Positions 14,601-25,904 of a stretch of DNA of 64,000 nucleotides are shown piece by piece (position 1 is the first letter of the stretch; the number at the start of each line of letters is the position of its first letter). Origin of the DNA: Ecdyonurus torrentis (lineage: Eukaryota; Arthropoda; Insecta; Ephemeroptera; Heptageniidae); contig OX439128.1 of NCBI GenBank assembly GCA_949318235.1, forward strand, positions 56,753,009-56,817,008. Direction: 5' to 3'. The position numbers were made by a program, and so were the translations under genes. Under the pieces are notes generated by a model that was not told the DNA's origin, searched no databases, and saw only the letters and a list, made by a program, of their open reading frames with translations.

Positions 14601-15709
14601 ACGATTTTTGATGATATCTCAGAAACTAATAATGCTACAGACTTATGGTTTGAACTGAAATGTATCACTTTGAAATGTCTTATGAAAAGTTTATAACACT
14701 TAAGTCGCAAAAACTAAAACTTTCTTAATTTCAGAATTTTCAAATTTTCTTACCGAAGTCTATAGCATTGTAGCCCATATAAAGAAAAAAAAAGTTTGTA
14801 ACTCGAGTTCTAATTGAGATGTAAAGTTGTGGTTTTGAAATAAAGTGATGCAAAACGCTCTATAGTACTAAATTCACCTCTAGAAACAAAATTGAGAAAA
14901 AAAAAATTTCCAAAAAAATTGTGCTTTTCAGATTCTGAAAACGATTTTTGATGATATCTCAGAAACTAATAATGCTACAGACTTACGAATTGAACTGAAA
15001 TGTATCACTTTGAAATGTCTAACGAAAAGTTTATTACACTTTAGTCGCAAAAAATAAAACTTTCTCAGTTTTTGAGAATTTTCGTATTTTCTTACCGAAG
15101 TCTATAGCATTGTAGCCCATATGAAGAAAAAAAAAATTTGTAACTCGAGTTCCAATTGAGATAGAAAGTTGCGGTTTTGAAATACAGTGATGCAAAACGC
15201 TCTATAGTTTTCAATTCACCTCTAGAAACAAATTTGAGAAAAATAATTTTTCCAAAAAAATTGTGTTTTTCAGTTTCTGAAAACGATTTTTCATGATATC
15301 TCAGAAACTAATAATGCTACAGACTTACGGTTTGAACTGAAATGTATCACTTTGAAATGTCTAACGAAAAGTTTATTACACTTTAGTCGCAAAAAATAAA
15401 ATTTTCTCAGTTTTTGAGAATTTTCGTATTTTCTTACCGATGTCTATAGCATTGTATCCAATATGAAGAAAAAAAAAGTTTGTAACTCGAGTTCCAATTG
15501 AGATAGAAAGTTGCGGTTTTGAAATAAAGTGATGCAAAACGCTCTATAGTTTTAAATTCACCTCTAGAAACAAATTTGAGAAAAATAATTTTTCCAAAAA
15601 AATTGTGTTTTTCAGTTTCTGAAAACGATTTTTGATGATATCTCAGAAACTAATAATGCTACAGACTTATGGTTTGAACTGAAATGTATCACTTTGAAAT
15701 GTCTTATGA
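11611..15709 (+). repeat. Higher-order repeat 2, 12 A monomers, copy 1
   Basis: It opens with a monomer in which the TTCTCA-N5-TGAGAA dyad is replaced by CTTAATTTCAG. The same monomer with the same followers (AGTCACAAAAAA, CATATAAAG, GATTTGTCATG, TTCCTATTTTC) begins again at 15710, a spacing of 4099 bp or 12 monomers. A second TTAATTTC monomer lies at about 14685, so the unit has an internal 9+3 layout. Confidence 0.88.
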
Positions 15710-18700
15710 AAAGTTTATAACACTTTAGTCGCAAAAACTAAAACTTTCTTAATTTCAGAATTTTCGAATTTTCTTACCGAAGTCTATAGCATTGTAGCCC
15801 ATATAAAGAAAAAAAAAGTTTGTAACTCGAGTTCTAATTGAGATGTAAAGTTGTGGTTTTGAAATAAAGTGATGCAAAACGCTCTATAGTACTAAATTCA
15901 CCTCTAGAAACAAAATTGAGAAAAAAAAAATTTCCAAAAAAATTGTGTTTTTCAGTTTCTGAAAACGATTTTTCATGATATCTCAGAAACTAATAATGCT
16001 ACAGACTTACGGTTTGAACTGAAATGTATCACTTTGAAATGTCTTATGAAAAGTTTATAACACTTTAGTCACAAAAAATAAAACTTTCTCAGTTTTTGAG
16101 AATTTTTGTATTTTCTTACCGAAGTCTATAGCATTGTAGCCCATATGAAGAAAAAAAAAGTTTGTAACTCGAGTTTCAATTAAGATAGAAAGTTGCGGTT
16201 TTGAAATAAAGTGATGCAAAACGCTCTATAGTTTTAAATTCACCTCTAGAAACAAATTTGAGAAAAATAATTTTTCCAAAAAAATTGTGTTTTTCAGTTT
16301 CTGAAAACGATTTTTGATGATATCTCAGAAACTAATAATGCTACAGACTTACGGTTTGAACTGAAATGTATCACTTTGAAATGTCTAACGAAAAGTTTAT
16401 TACACTTTAGTCGCAAAAAATAAAACTTTCTCAGTTTTTGAGAATTTTCGTATTTTCTTACCGAAGTCTATAGCATTGTAGCCCATATAAAGAAAAAAAA
16501 AGTTTGTAACTCGAGTTCCAATTGAGATAGAAAGTTGCGGTTTTGAAATAAAGTGATGCAAAACGCTCTATAGTTTTAAATTCACCTCTAAAAACAAATT
16601 TGAGAAAAATAATTTTTCCAAAAAAATTGTGTTTTTCAATTTCTGAAAACGATTTGTCATGATATCTCAGAAACTAATAATGCTACAGACTTACGGTTTG
16701 AACTGAAATGTATCACTTTGAAATGTCTAACGAAAAGTTTATTACACTTTAGTCGCAAAAAATAAAACTTTCTCAGTTTTTGAGAATTCTCGTATTTTCT
16801 TACCGAAGTCTATAGCATTGTAGCCCATATGAAGAAAAAAAAAGTTTGTAACTCGAGTTTCAATTGAGATAGAAAGTTGCGGTTTTGAAATAAAGTGATG
16901 CAAAACGCTCTATAGTTTTAAATTCACCTCTAGAAACAAATTTGAGAAAAATAATTTTTCCAAAAAAATTGTGTTTTTCAGTTTCTGAAAACGATTTTTG
17001 ATGATATCTCAGAAACTAATAATGCTACAGACTTACGGTTTGAACTGAAATGTATCACTTTGAAATGTCTAACGAAAAGTTTATTACACTTTAGTCGCAA
17101 AAAATAAAACTTTCTCAGTTTTTGAGAATTTTCCTATTTTCTTACCGAAGTCTATAGCATTGTATCCCATATGAAGAAAAAAAAAGTTTGTTTCTCGAGT
17201 TCCAATTGAGATAGAAAGTTGCGGTTTTGAAATAAAGTGATGTAAAACGCTCTATAGTTTTAAATTCACCTCTAGAAACAAATTTGAGAAAAATAATTTT
17301 TCCAAAAAACGTGTGTTTTTCAGTTTCTGAAAACGATTTTTCATGATATCTCAGAAACTAATAATGCTACAGACTTACGGTTTGAACTGAAATGTATCAC
17401 TTTGAAATGTCTTATGAAAAGTTTATAACTTTTTAGTCGCAAAAACTAAAACTTTCTCAGTTTTTGAGAATTTTCGAATTTTCTTACCGAAGTCTATAGC
17501 ATTGTAGCCCATATGAAGAAAAAAAAGTTTGTAACTCGAGTTTTCATTGAGATGGAAAGTTGTGGTTTTGAAATAAAGTGATGCAAAACGCTCTATAGTA
17601 CTAAATTCACCTCTAGAAACAAAATTGAGAAAAAAAATATTTCGAAAAAAATTGTGTTTTTCAGATTCTGAAAACGATTTTTGATGATATCTCAGAAATT
17701 TAATAATGCTACAGACTTACGGTTTGAACTGAAATGTATCACTTTGAAATGTCTAACGAAAAGTTTATTACATTTAAGTAGCAAAAAATAAAACTTTCTC
17801 AGTTTTTGAGAATTTTCGTATTTTCTTACCGAAGTCTATAGCATTGTAGTTCATATGAAGAAAAAAAAAGTTTGTAACTCGAATTCCAATTGAGATAGAA
17901 AGTTGCGGTTTTGAAATAAAGTGATGCAAAACGCTCTATAGTACTAAATTCACCTCTAGAAACAAAATTGAGAAAAAAAATTTCGAAAAAAATTGTGCTT
18001 TTCAGATTCTGAAAACGATTTTTGATGATATCTCAGAAACTAATAATGCTACAGACTTACGGTTTGAACTGAAATGTATCACTTTGAAATGTCTAACGAA
18101 AAGTTTATTACACTTTAGTCGCAAAAAATAAAACTTTCTCAGTTTTTGAGAATTTTCGTATTTTCTTACCGAAGTCTATAGCATTGTAGCCCATATGAAG
18201 AAAAAAAAAATTTGTAACTCGAGTTCCAATTGAGATAGAAAGTTGCGGTTTTGAAATACAGTGATGCAAAACGCTCTATAGTTTTAAATTCACCTCTAGA
18301 AACAAATTTGAGAAAAATAATTTTTCCAAAAAAATTGTGTTTTTCAGTTTCTGAAAACGATTTTTCATGATATCTCAGAAACTAATAATGCTACAGACTT
18401 ACGGTTTGAACTGAAATGTATCACTTTGAAATGTCTAACGAAAAGTTTATTACACTTTAGTCGCAAAAAATAACATTTTCTCAGTTTTTGAGAATTTTCG
18501 TATTTTCTTACCGATGTCTATAGCATTGTATCCCATATGAAGAAAAAAAAAGTTTGTAACTCGAGTTCCAATTGAGATAGAAAGTTGCGGTTTTGAAATA
18601 AAGTGATGCAAAACGCTCTATAGTTTTAAATTCACCTCTAGAAACAAATTTGAGAAAAATAATTTTTCCAAAAAAATTGTGTTTTTCAGTTTCTGAAAAC

Positions 18701-20949
18701 GATTTTTGATGATATCTCAGAAACTAATAATGCTACAGACTTATGGTTTGAACTGAAATGTATCACTTTGAAATGTCTTATGAAAAGTTTATAACACTTT
18801 AGTCGCAAAAACTAAAACTTTCTTAATTTCAGAATTTTCAAATTTTCTTACCGAAGTCTATAGCATTGTAGCCCATATAAAGAAAAAAAAAGTTTGTAAC
18901 TCGAGTTCTAATTGAGATGTAAAGTTGTGGTTTTGAAATAAAGTGATGCAAAACGCTCTATAGTACTAAATTCACCTCTAGAAACAAAATTGAGAAAAAA
19001 AAAATTTCCAAAAAAATTGTGTTTTTCAGTTTCTGAAAACGATTTTTCATGATATCTCAGAAACTAATAATGCTACAGACTTACGGTTTGAACTGAAATG
19101 TATCACTTTGAAATGTCTTATGAAAAGTTTATAACACTTTAGTCGCAAAAAATAAAACTTTCTCAGTTTTTGAGAATTTTTGTATTTTCTTACCGAAGTC
19201 TATAGCATTGTAGCCCATATGAAGAAAAAAAAAGTTTGTAACTCGAGTTTCAATTAAGATAGAAAGTTGCGGTTTTGAAATAAAGTGATGCAAAACGCTC
19301 TATAGTTTTAAATTCACCTCTAGAAACAAATTTGAGAAAAATAATTTTTCCAAAAAAATTGTGTTTTTCAGTTTCTGAAAACGATTTTTGATGATATCTC
19401 AGAAACTAATAATGCTACAGACTTACGGTTTGAACTGAAATGTATCACTTTGAAATGTCTAACGAAAAGTTTATTACACTTTAGTCGCAAAAAATAAAAC
19501 TTTCTCAGTTTTTGAGAATTTTCGTATTTTCTTACCGAAGTCTATAGCATTGTAGCCCATATGAAGAAAAAAAAAGTTTGTTTCTCGAGTTCCAATTGAG
19601 ATAGAAAGTTGCGGTTTTGAAATAAAGTGATGCAAAACGCTCTATAGTACTAAATTCACCTCTAGAAACAAAATTGAGAAAAAAAATTTCGAAAAAAATT
19701 GTGCTTTTCAGATTCTGAAAACGATTTTTGATGATATCTCAGAAACTAATAATGCTACAGACTTACGAATTGAACTGAAATGTATCACTTTGAAATGTCT
19801 AACGAAAAGTTTATTACACTTTAGTCGCAAAAAATAAAACTTTCTCAGTTTTTGAGAATTTTCGTATTTTCTTACCGAAGTCTATAGCATTGTAGCCCAT
19901 ATGAAGAAAAAAAAAGTTTGTAACTCGAGTTCCAATTGAGATAGAAAGTTGCGGTTTTGAAATACAGTGATGCAAAACGCTCTATAGTTTTAAATTCACC
20001 TCTAGAAACAAATTTGAGAAAAATAATTTTTCCAAAAAAATTGTGTTTTTCAGTTTCTGAAAACGATTTTTCATGATATCTCAGAAACCAATAATGCTAC
20101 AGACTTACGGTTTGAACTGAAATGTATCACTTTGAAATGTCTAACGAAAAGTTTATTACACTTTAGTCGCAAAAAATAAAATTTTCTCAGTTTTTGAGAA
20201 TTTTCGTATTTTCTTACCGATGTCTATAGCATTGTATCCCATATGAAGAAAAAAAAAGTTTGTAACTCGAGTTCCAATTGAGATAAAAAGTTGCGGTTTT
20301 GAAATAAAGTGATGCAAAACGCTCTATAGTTTTAAATTCACCTCTAGAAACAAATTTGAGAAAAATAATTTTTCCAAAAAAATTGTGTTTTTCAGTTTCT
20401 GAAAACGATTTTTGATGATATCTCAGAAACTAATAATGCTACAGACTTATGGTTTGAACTGAAATGTATCACTTTGAAATGTCTTATGAAAAGTTTATAA
20501 CTTTTTAGTCGCAAAAACTAAAACTTTCTTAATTTCAGAATTTTCGAACTTTCTTACCGAAGTCTATAGCATTGTAGCCCATATAAAGAAAAAAAAAGTT
20601 TGTAACTCGAGTTCTAATTGAGATGTAAAGTTGTGGTTTTGAAATAAAGTGATGCAAAACGCTCTATAGTACTAAATTCACCTCTAGAAACAAAATTGAG
20701 AAAAAAAAATTCCCAAAAAATTGTGTTTTTCAGTTTCTGAAAACGATTTTTCATGATATCTCAGAAACTAATAATGCTACAGACTTACGGTTTGAACTGA
20801 AATGTATCACTTTGAAATGTCTTATGAAAAGTTTATAACACTTTAGTCGCAAAAAATAAAACTTTCTCAGTTTTTGAGAATTTTTGTATTTTCTTACCGA
20901 AGTCTATAGCATTGTAGCCCATATGAAGAAAAAAAAAGTTTGTAACTCG
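15710..20949 (+). repeat. Higher-order repeat 2, copy 2, rearranged at its 3' end
   Basis: Monomers follow copy 1 in order until the TTAATTTC monomer at about 18785. Two extra monomers (about 19127-19810) then intervene: one of TTTTTGTATT/TTTCAATTAAG type and one GTTTGTTTCTCGAG type whose second half carries GCTTTTCAG and ACGAATTGAAC. After them the order of copy 1 resumes. The array ends abruptly at GTAACTCG, next to satellite B. Confidence 0.8.
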
Positions 20950-21984
20950 CAAAGAAAAGGTTATTACACCTTATTCGCTCCAATGCAAACTTTCGCAGTT
21001 ATAGAGAATCTCAGTGCTTTCTCATCGTACTTTTCAGACTGTGAATACGATTTTTGATGATATCTCCGAAACTAATAAAGCTACAGGGTTGCGGTTTGAA
21101 CAAAAACGTAGGACTAACAGACCTGCAAAGAAATGGTTATTACACCTTATTGGCTCCAATGCAAACTTTCGCAGTTATAGAGAATCTCAGTGTTTCTCAT
21201 CGTTCTTTTTTGACTGTGAATACGATTTTTTATATATCTCCGAAGCTAATAAAGCTACAGGATTGCGGTTTGAACTAAAATGTAGGACTAACAGACTTGC
21301 AAAGAAAAGGTTATTACACCTTAATAGCTTCATTGCAAACTTTTGCAGTTATTGAGAATCTCAGTGCTTTCTCAACGTAGTTTTCAGACTAAGAATACGA
21401 TTTTTGATGATATTTTTGAAACTAATAAAGCTACAGGCATGCGGTTTAACTGAAATGTAGGACTAACAGACTTGCAAACAAAAGGTTATTACACCTTAAT
21501 CGCTCCAATTCAAACTTTCGCAGTTATAGAAAACCTCAGTGCTTTCTCGTCGTACTTTTCAGACTGTGAATACGATTTTTGATGATATCTCCGAAACTAG
21601 TAAAGCTAAAGGCTTGTGGTTTGAACTTAAATGTAGCACTAACAGACTTGCAAAGAAAAGGTTATTACACCTTATTCGCTCCAATGCAAACTTTCGCAGT
21701 TATAGAGAATCTCAGTGCTTTCTAATCGTACTTTTTTGACTGTGAATACGATTTTTGATTATATCTCCGAAGCTAATAAAGCTACAGGCTTGCGGTTTGA
21801 ACTAAAATGTAGGACTAACAGACTTGCAAAGAAAAGGTTATTACACCTTAATCGCTTCAATGCAAACGTTCGCAGTTATAGAGAATCTTAGTGCTTTCTC
21901 AACGTAGTTTTCAGACTAAGAATACAATTTTTGATGATATCTTTGAAACTAATTAAGCTACAGGCATGCGGTTTGAACTAAAAA
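20950..21984 (+). repeat. Short satellite B array, + orientation, left arm
   Basis: About six monomers of ~176 bp. They carry the TTGCAAAGAAAAGG, TTTCGCAGTTATAGAGAA and TACGATTTTTGATGATATCTCCG blocks seen in the large B array. Two monomers are of the AACGTAG...ACTAAGAATAC / GGCATGCGG subtype, which also occurs in the distal B array near 41700 and 43980. Overlapping open frames of 66-113 codons are repeat read-through. Confidence 0.93.
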
Positions 21985-22035
21985 TATGAAGAAAGTTTTG
22001 GCAAATGTGTTGCGCCACTTGTGACCTTTTTAGAT
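21985..22035 (+). other. B-to-C junction sequence
   Basis: About 50 bp (ATATGAAGAAAGTTTTGGC through the ACCTTTTTAGATGAG stretch) that matches neither B nor C consensus. Its exact mirror lies at 27520-27570. I see no coding or RNA signal. Confidence 0.6.
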
Positions 22036-22411
22036 GAGTTTAGTTGTGTATAAAGTAGATAAGTGACGTTATCACTAACTATCAACTAGTATTTAGTAGC
22101 GTATGAAGCAGATATGTGACGTCTTCACTGACTATCATCTTGACTTTAATAGTGTATGAAGTAGAAATGCAACGTCATCACTAAATATCAATTTGACTTT
22201 AAAAGTGTATGAAGTAGATAAGTGACGTCATCACTGACTATCATCTTGACTTTAGTAGTGTATGAAGTAGATATGTGAGGTCATCTCTGACTATCAACTT
22301 GACTTTAGTAGTGTATGAAGTAGATAAGTGACGTCACCACTGACTATCAACTTGAATTTAGTTATGTATGTGGTAGATAAGTGACACCATCAATGACTAC
22401 CAACTTGATTC
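22036..22411 (+). repeat. Satellite C array (53 bp unit), outer block of left arm
   Basis: About seven units of 53 bp with consensus TGACGTCATCACTGACTATC then AACTTGACTTTAGTAGTG then TATGAAGTAGATAAG. TATGAAG recurs exactly every 53 bp (for example 22261 and 22314). Several units carry the perfect octamer TGACGTCA; others have TGACGTTA, TGAGGTCA or TGACACCA. Confidence 0.93.
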
Positions 22412-22661
22412 ATCACTTTATTTCAAAACCGCATTTTTCCATCTCAATTAGAACTCAAGTTACAAACTTTTTTTTTCTTTATATGGGCTACAATGCTATA
22501 GACTTCGGTAAGAAAACACTAAAACCTTCAAAAACTGAAAAAGTTTAATTTTTGACAACTAAAGTGTAATAAACTCTTCATAAGACAATTCAAAGTGATA
22601 CATTTCAGTTCAAACTGCAAGTCTGTAGCATTATTAGTTTCTGAGATATCATCAAAAATCG
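22412..22661 (-). repeat. Satellite A fragment embedded in C, - orientation
   Basis: A 250 bp piece of one A monomer, from ATCACTTTATTTCAAAACCG to ATCATCAAAAATCG, lacking the GCAAAACGCTC...CTGAAAA segment. It shares rare variants (TTTGACAACTAAAG, AACTCTTCATAAGACAATTC, CAAACTGCAAG) with the A sequence just before the second C array (about 30720-30856), so the two are closely related copies. Confidence 0.9.
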
Positions 22662-23650
22662 TGACGCCATCACTGACTATTATTTTGATTTTAGTAGTTT
22701 ATGAAGTAGATAAGTGACGCCATCACTGACTACTAACTTGATTATAGTGTTTTATGAAGTAGATAAGTGACGCCATCACTGACTATCAACTTAACTTTAG
22801 TTGTGTATGAAGTAGATATGTGACGTCATCACTGACCTTCTATTTGACTTTAGTATTGTATGAAGTAGATAAGTGACGTCATCACTGACTATCAACTTAA
22901 CTTTAGTTGTGTATGAAGTAGATATGTGACGTCATCACTGACCTTCTATTTGACTTTAGTATTGTATGAAGTAGATAAGTGACGTTATCACTGACTATCA
23001 ACTTAACTTTAGTTGTGTATGAAGTAGATAAGTGACGTCATCACTGACTTTTAACTTGACTATAGTTGTGTATGAAGTATATATGTGACGTCATCACTAA
23101 CTATCAGCTTGACTTTAGTTGTGTATAAATTAGATATGTGACGTTATCACTAACTATCTACTAGTATTTAGTAGCGTATGAAGCAGATATGTGACGTCAT
23201 CACTGACTATCATCTTGATTTTAATAGTTTATGAAGGAGATAAGTTACGCCATCACTGACTATCAACTAGACTTTAGTAGTGTATGGAAAAGATAAGTGA
23301 AGTCATCACTGACAATCAAATTGACTTTAGTGGTATATAAAGTAGATAAGTGACGCAATCACTGACTATCAACTTGACTTTAGTAGTGTATGAAGAAGAA
23401 AAGTGACGTCATCACTGACTATAAATTTGAGTTTAGTTCTGTATGTAGTAGATAAGTGACGCCATCATTGACTTCCATTTTTATTATAGTATTGATGAAG
23501 TAGTTAAGTGACGTCATCACTGACTATCAACTTGATTTTAGTTGTTTACATAGTAGTAGATATGTGACGTCATCACTGACTATCAACTTGACTTTAGTAG
23601 TGTATGAAGTAGATAAGTGACGTCATAGTGACGTCATAATTGATTATCAA
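22662..23650 (+). repeat. Satellite C array, inner block of left arm
   Basis: About 18-19 units of 53 bp. Most carry TGACGTCA at the same position of the unit; the first few have TGACGCCA. A two-unit 106 bp subrepeat (CAACTTAACTTTAGTTGTG unit followed by a CCTTCTATTTGAC unit) occurs twice in succession at about 22765-22977. Confidence 0.95.
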
Positions 23651-24084
23651 CTTGACTTAAAGCCCCAGTAAACCGAAAAAAAAAAGTTGAGTTTTCTTTA
23701 TAATATGATAGGGTAGGTTGACCTAAGTTGCGTGATGGTCATTTGACCTGCGTGCGGTTCTCCGTGTTGCGTATATCCCGCATAAAGACAATCTTGTGTG
23801 ACGTCACCCAAGACAAGCAAGCTGCCGCGATATAGCAGTTTTGCAGTAAATAGAGGGTTGCAAGAATCGCTGTCTATTTGTCTGTGTTCAATGTAGCAGA
23901 TACAAAATTTGCATTCAGGACTAAAACGAATGAAGATAGATGAATCTGGAAATCGATTTTCGATATCTTATGTGGATCGCGAGTTTTATCGGTGCAAATA
24001 ACACAAATAAATCGCGAGTAAGGGGGTGAGAAAAGTACAAAAACAGAATCATCCGATTTGGGAAAATGAGGTATCGTGTCCGGG
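23651..24084 (+). other. Complex GC-richer segment, left copy
   Basis: About 430 bp that is not tandemly repeated and is visibly richer in GC than the satellites. It begins sharply after the C array at AAAGCCCCAGTAAACCG followed by an A10 run. It holds one TGACGTCA at 23799-23806 and ends in the D array. On the - strand an 80-codon frame (24116-23874) is open, ending in TAG; its first dozen codons come from the D repeat. The sharp ends suggest a fragment of some other dispersed repeat, but I recognise no family. Confidence 0.6.
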
Positions 24085-24714
24085 TTAACTTGACGCGCCA
24101 AAGACAGTGGTGACAATTAAAAGGTTCTAATTTCACCCCCTCATGAGTTTAGGGGTAGTTTACCCCTGAAATTCACGTTCTCGTATCGGGATGCAACAAA
24201 CGTGGAAATTTGGGTACCTTGACACGTTAAAGACTGTGGTGACAATAATAAGGTTCTAATTTCACCCCCTTACGAGTTTAGGGGTGGTTTACCCCTGAAA
24301 TTTAAGTTCTCGTATCAGGACGCAACAAATGTGGAAATTTGGGTAACTTGACGCGCCAAAGACAGTGATGACAATTAAAAGGTTATAATTTCACCCCATC
24401 ACGTGTTTAAGGGTACTTTACCCCTAAAATTCAAGTTCTTGTATCGAGACGCAACAAACATGGAAATTTAGGAAACTTGACGTGCCAAAGACAGTGATGA
24501 CAATTAAAAGGTTCTAATTTCACCCCTTACGAGTTTAGGGGTAGGTTACCCCTGAAATTCAAGTTCTCGTATTGGGACGCAACAAAAGTGGAAATCTAGG
24601 AAACTTGATACGCCAAAGACAATGATGCCAATCAAAAGAATTTAATTTTACTCCATCACGAGTTGAGGCGTAGGTTACCCCTGAAATTCAAGTTCTCGTA
24701 TCGGGACGCAACAA
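24085..24714 (+). repeat. Satellite D array (129 bp unit), + orientation
   Basis: About five units. AAGGTT in successive units starts at 24121, 24250, 24379 and 24508, an exact 129 bp period. Each unit holds TTGACGCGCCAAAGACAGTG, the AAGGTTCTAATTTCACCCC block, a dyad AGGGGTA-N3-TACCCCT (perfect in some units, degenerate in others), and TTCTCGTATCGGGACGCAAC. No coding signal. Confidence 0.92.
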
Positions 24715-24840
24715 AAGTGAAAATATGGGTAATTTGACACGCCAAAGACAATTAAAGGTTCTCATTTCACTCTGTCAGGAGTTTGGAAGTAGCTTATTAA
24801 CCTAAAATCCACGTTCTCTTATTGAACTTGAACCATATGT
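24715..24840. other. Non-mirrored centre of the palindrome
   Basis: About 126 bp between the arms. It is one degenerate D unit in + orientation (CGCCAAAGACAATTAAAGG, TTCACTCTGTCAGGAGTTTGG, CACGTTCTCTTATTG) that has no mirror partner. At 24841 the orientation flips to TTGTTGCGTCCCGATACGAG. If the strands folded into a hairpin, this would be the loop. Confidence 0.85.
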
Positions 24841-25470
24841 TTGTTGCGTCCCGATACGAGAACTTGAATTTTAGGGGTAAACTACCTCTAAACTCGTGAC
24901 AGGGTGGAATGAGAACTTTTAAATTGTCACCATTGTCTTTGGCGTGTCAATTTACCCATACTTTCACATTTGTGGCGTCCCAATACGAGAACTTGAATTT
25001 CAGGGGTAAACTACCCCTAAACTCGTAATGGGGTAAAATTAAAAAAAATTGAATGTCACCATTGTCTATGGCGTATCAAGTTACCTGGATTTCAACTTTT
25101 GTTGCGTCCCAATACGAGAACTTGAATTTCAAGGGTAACCTACCCCTAAACTCGCGATGGGGTGAAATTATAACCTTTTAATTGTCATCACTGTCTTTGG
25201 CGCGTCAAGTTACCCAAATTTTCATGTTATTTGCGTCCCGATACGAGAACTTCAATTTTAGGGGTAAACTACCCCTAAACTCGTGAGGGGGTGCAATTAG
25301 AACCTTTTAATGGTCACACTGTCTTTGGCGCGTCAAGGTACCCAAATTTCCATGTTTGTTGCATCCCGATACGAGAACGTGAATTTCAGGGGTAAACTAC
25401 CCCTAAACTCGTGAGGGGGTAAAATTAGAACCTTTTAATTGTCACCACTATCTTTGGCGCGTCAAGTTAA
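24841..25470 (-). repeat. Satellite D array, - orientation, right arm
   Basis: Mirror of the left D array, same unit in reverse complement. By eye it is the most diverged part of the inverted repeat (roughly 88-90% identity to the left arm, with the partner of the left 24600-24660 unit reading TTAAAAAAAATTGAATGTCACC). Confidence 0.92.
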
Positions 25471-25904
25471 CCCGGAAATGATACCTTATTTTCCCAAATC
25501 GGATGATTCTGTTTTTGTACTTTTCTCACCCCCTTACTCGCGATTTATTTGTGTTTTTTGCACCGATAAAACTCGCGATCCACATAAGATATCGAAAATC
25601 GATTTCCAGATTTATCTACTTTCGTTCGTTTTAGCCCTGAATGCACATTTTGTATCTGCTACATTGAACGCAGACAAATTAACAGCGATTCTTGCAACCC
25701 TCTATTTACTGCAAAACTGCTATATCGCGGCAGCTTGCTTGTCTTGGGTGACGTCACACAAGATTGTCTTTATGCGACATATACGCAACACGGAGAACCG
25801 CACGCAGGTCAAATGACCATTACGCAACTTGGGTCAACCTACCCTGTCATATTATAAAGAAAACTCAACTTTTTTTTTTCGGTTTACTGGGGCTTTAAGT
25901 CAAG
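25471..25904 (-). other. Complex GC-richer segment, right copy, with 125-codon open frame
   Basis: Reverse complement of the left copy. Here the frame that stops in the left arm stays open for 125 codons (25439-25816, + strand), because the left TAG is TTA in this copy. The predicted product starts MSPLSLARQVNP, the first codons being D-repeat sequence, and contains FSPPYSRFICV and CTDKTRDPHKISK. I recognise no domain. A real gene is unlikely: the start lies in satellite sequence, the two arms disagree on the stop, and there is no visible promoter or intron structure. It may derive from a mobile element. Confidence 0.45.

Larger units (their letters stand above)
1..20949 (+). repeat. Satellite A array, ~341 bp monomer, + orientation
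   Basis: About 61 head-to-tail monomers of 341-342 bp. Monomer starts (the AAAGTTTATAA/AAAGTTTATTA element) fall at 1, 343, 684, 1026, 1368 and so on. Each monomer holds, in order, a TTCTCA-N5-TGAGAA dyad, an A-rich GAAGAAAAAAAA tract, an XhoI-like CTCGAG, the GCAAAACGCTCTATAG block, a TTTTCAG-N3-CTGAAAA dyad, and the CGATTTTTGATGATATCTC core shared with satellite B. Monomers differ by diagnostic variants (TATCCC versus AGCCC; TACTAAA versus TTTTAAA; AGATTCTG versus AGTTTCTG), which recur at fixed spacing and so define higher-order repeats. The length is close to two nucleosome repeats. No protein-coding potential is apparent; the only long open frame (75 codons at 4000-4227, - strand) is a monomer read through. 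Confidence 0.97.

Noticed and set aside
22036..23650. CRISPR-like regular array
   Set aside because: Units are contiguous 53 bp tandem repeats without unique spacers, in a eukaryotic satellite context with no cas genes.
24085..25470. Telomere-like or G-quadruplex repeats from the AGGGGTA motifs
   Set aside because: One G4 run per 129 bp unit, paired with a C4 run in a dyad; no TTAGGG/TTAGG tandem and no closely spaced G runs.
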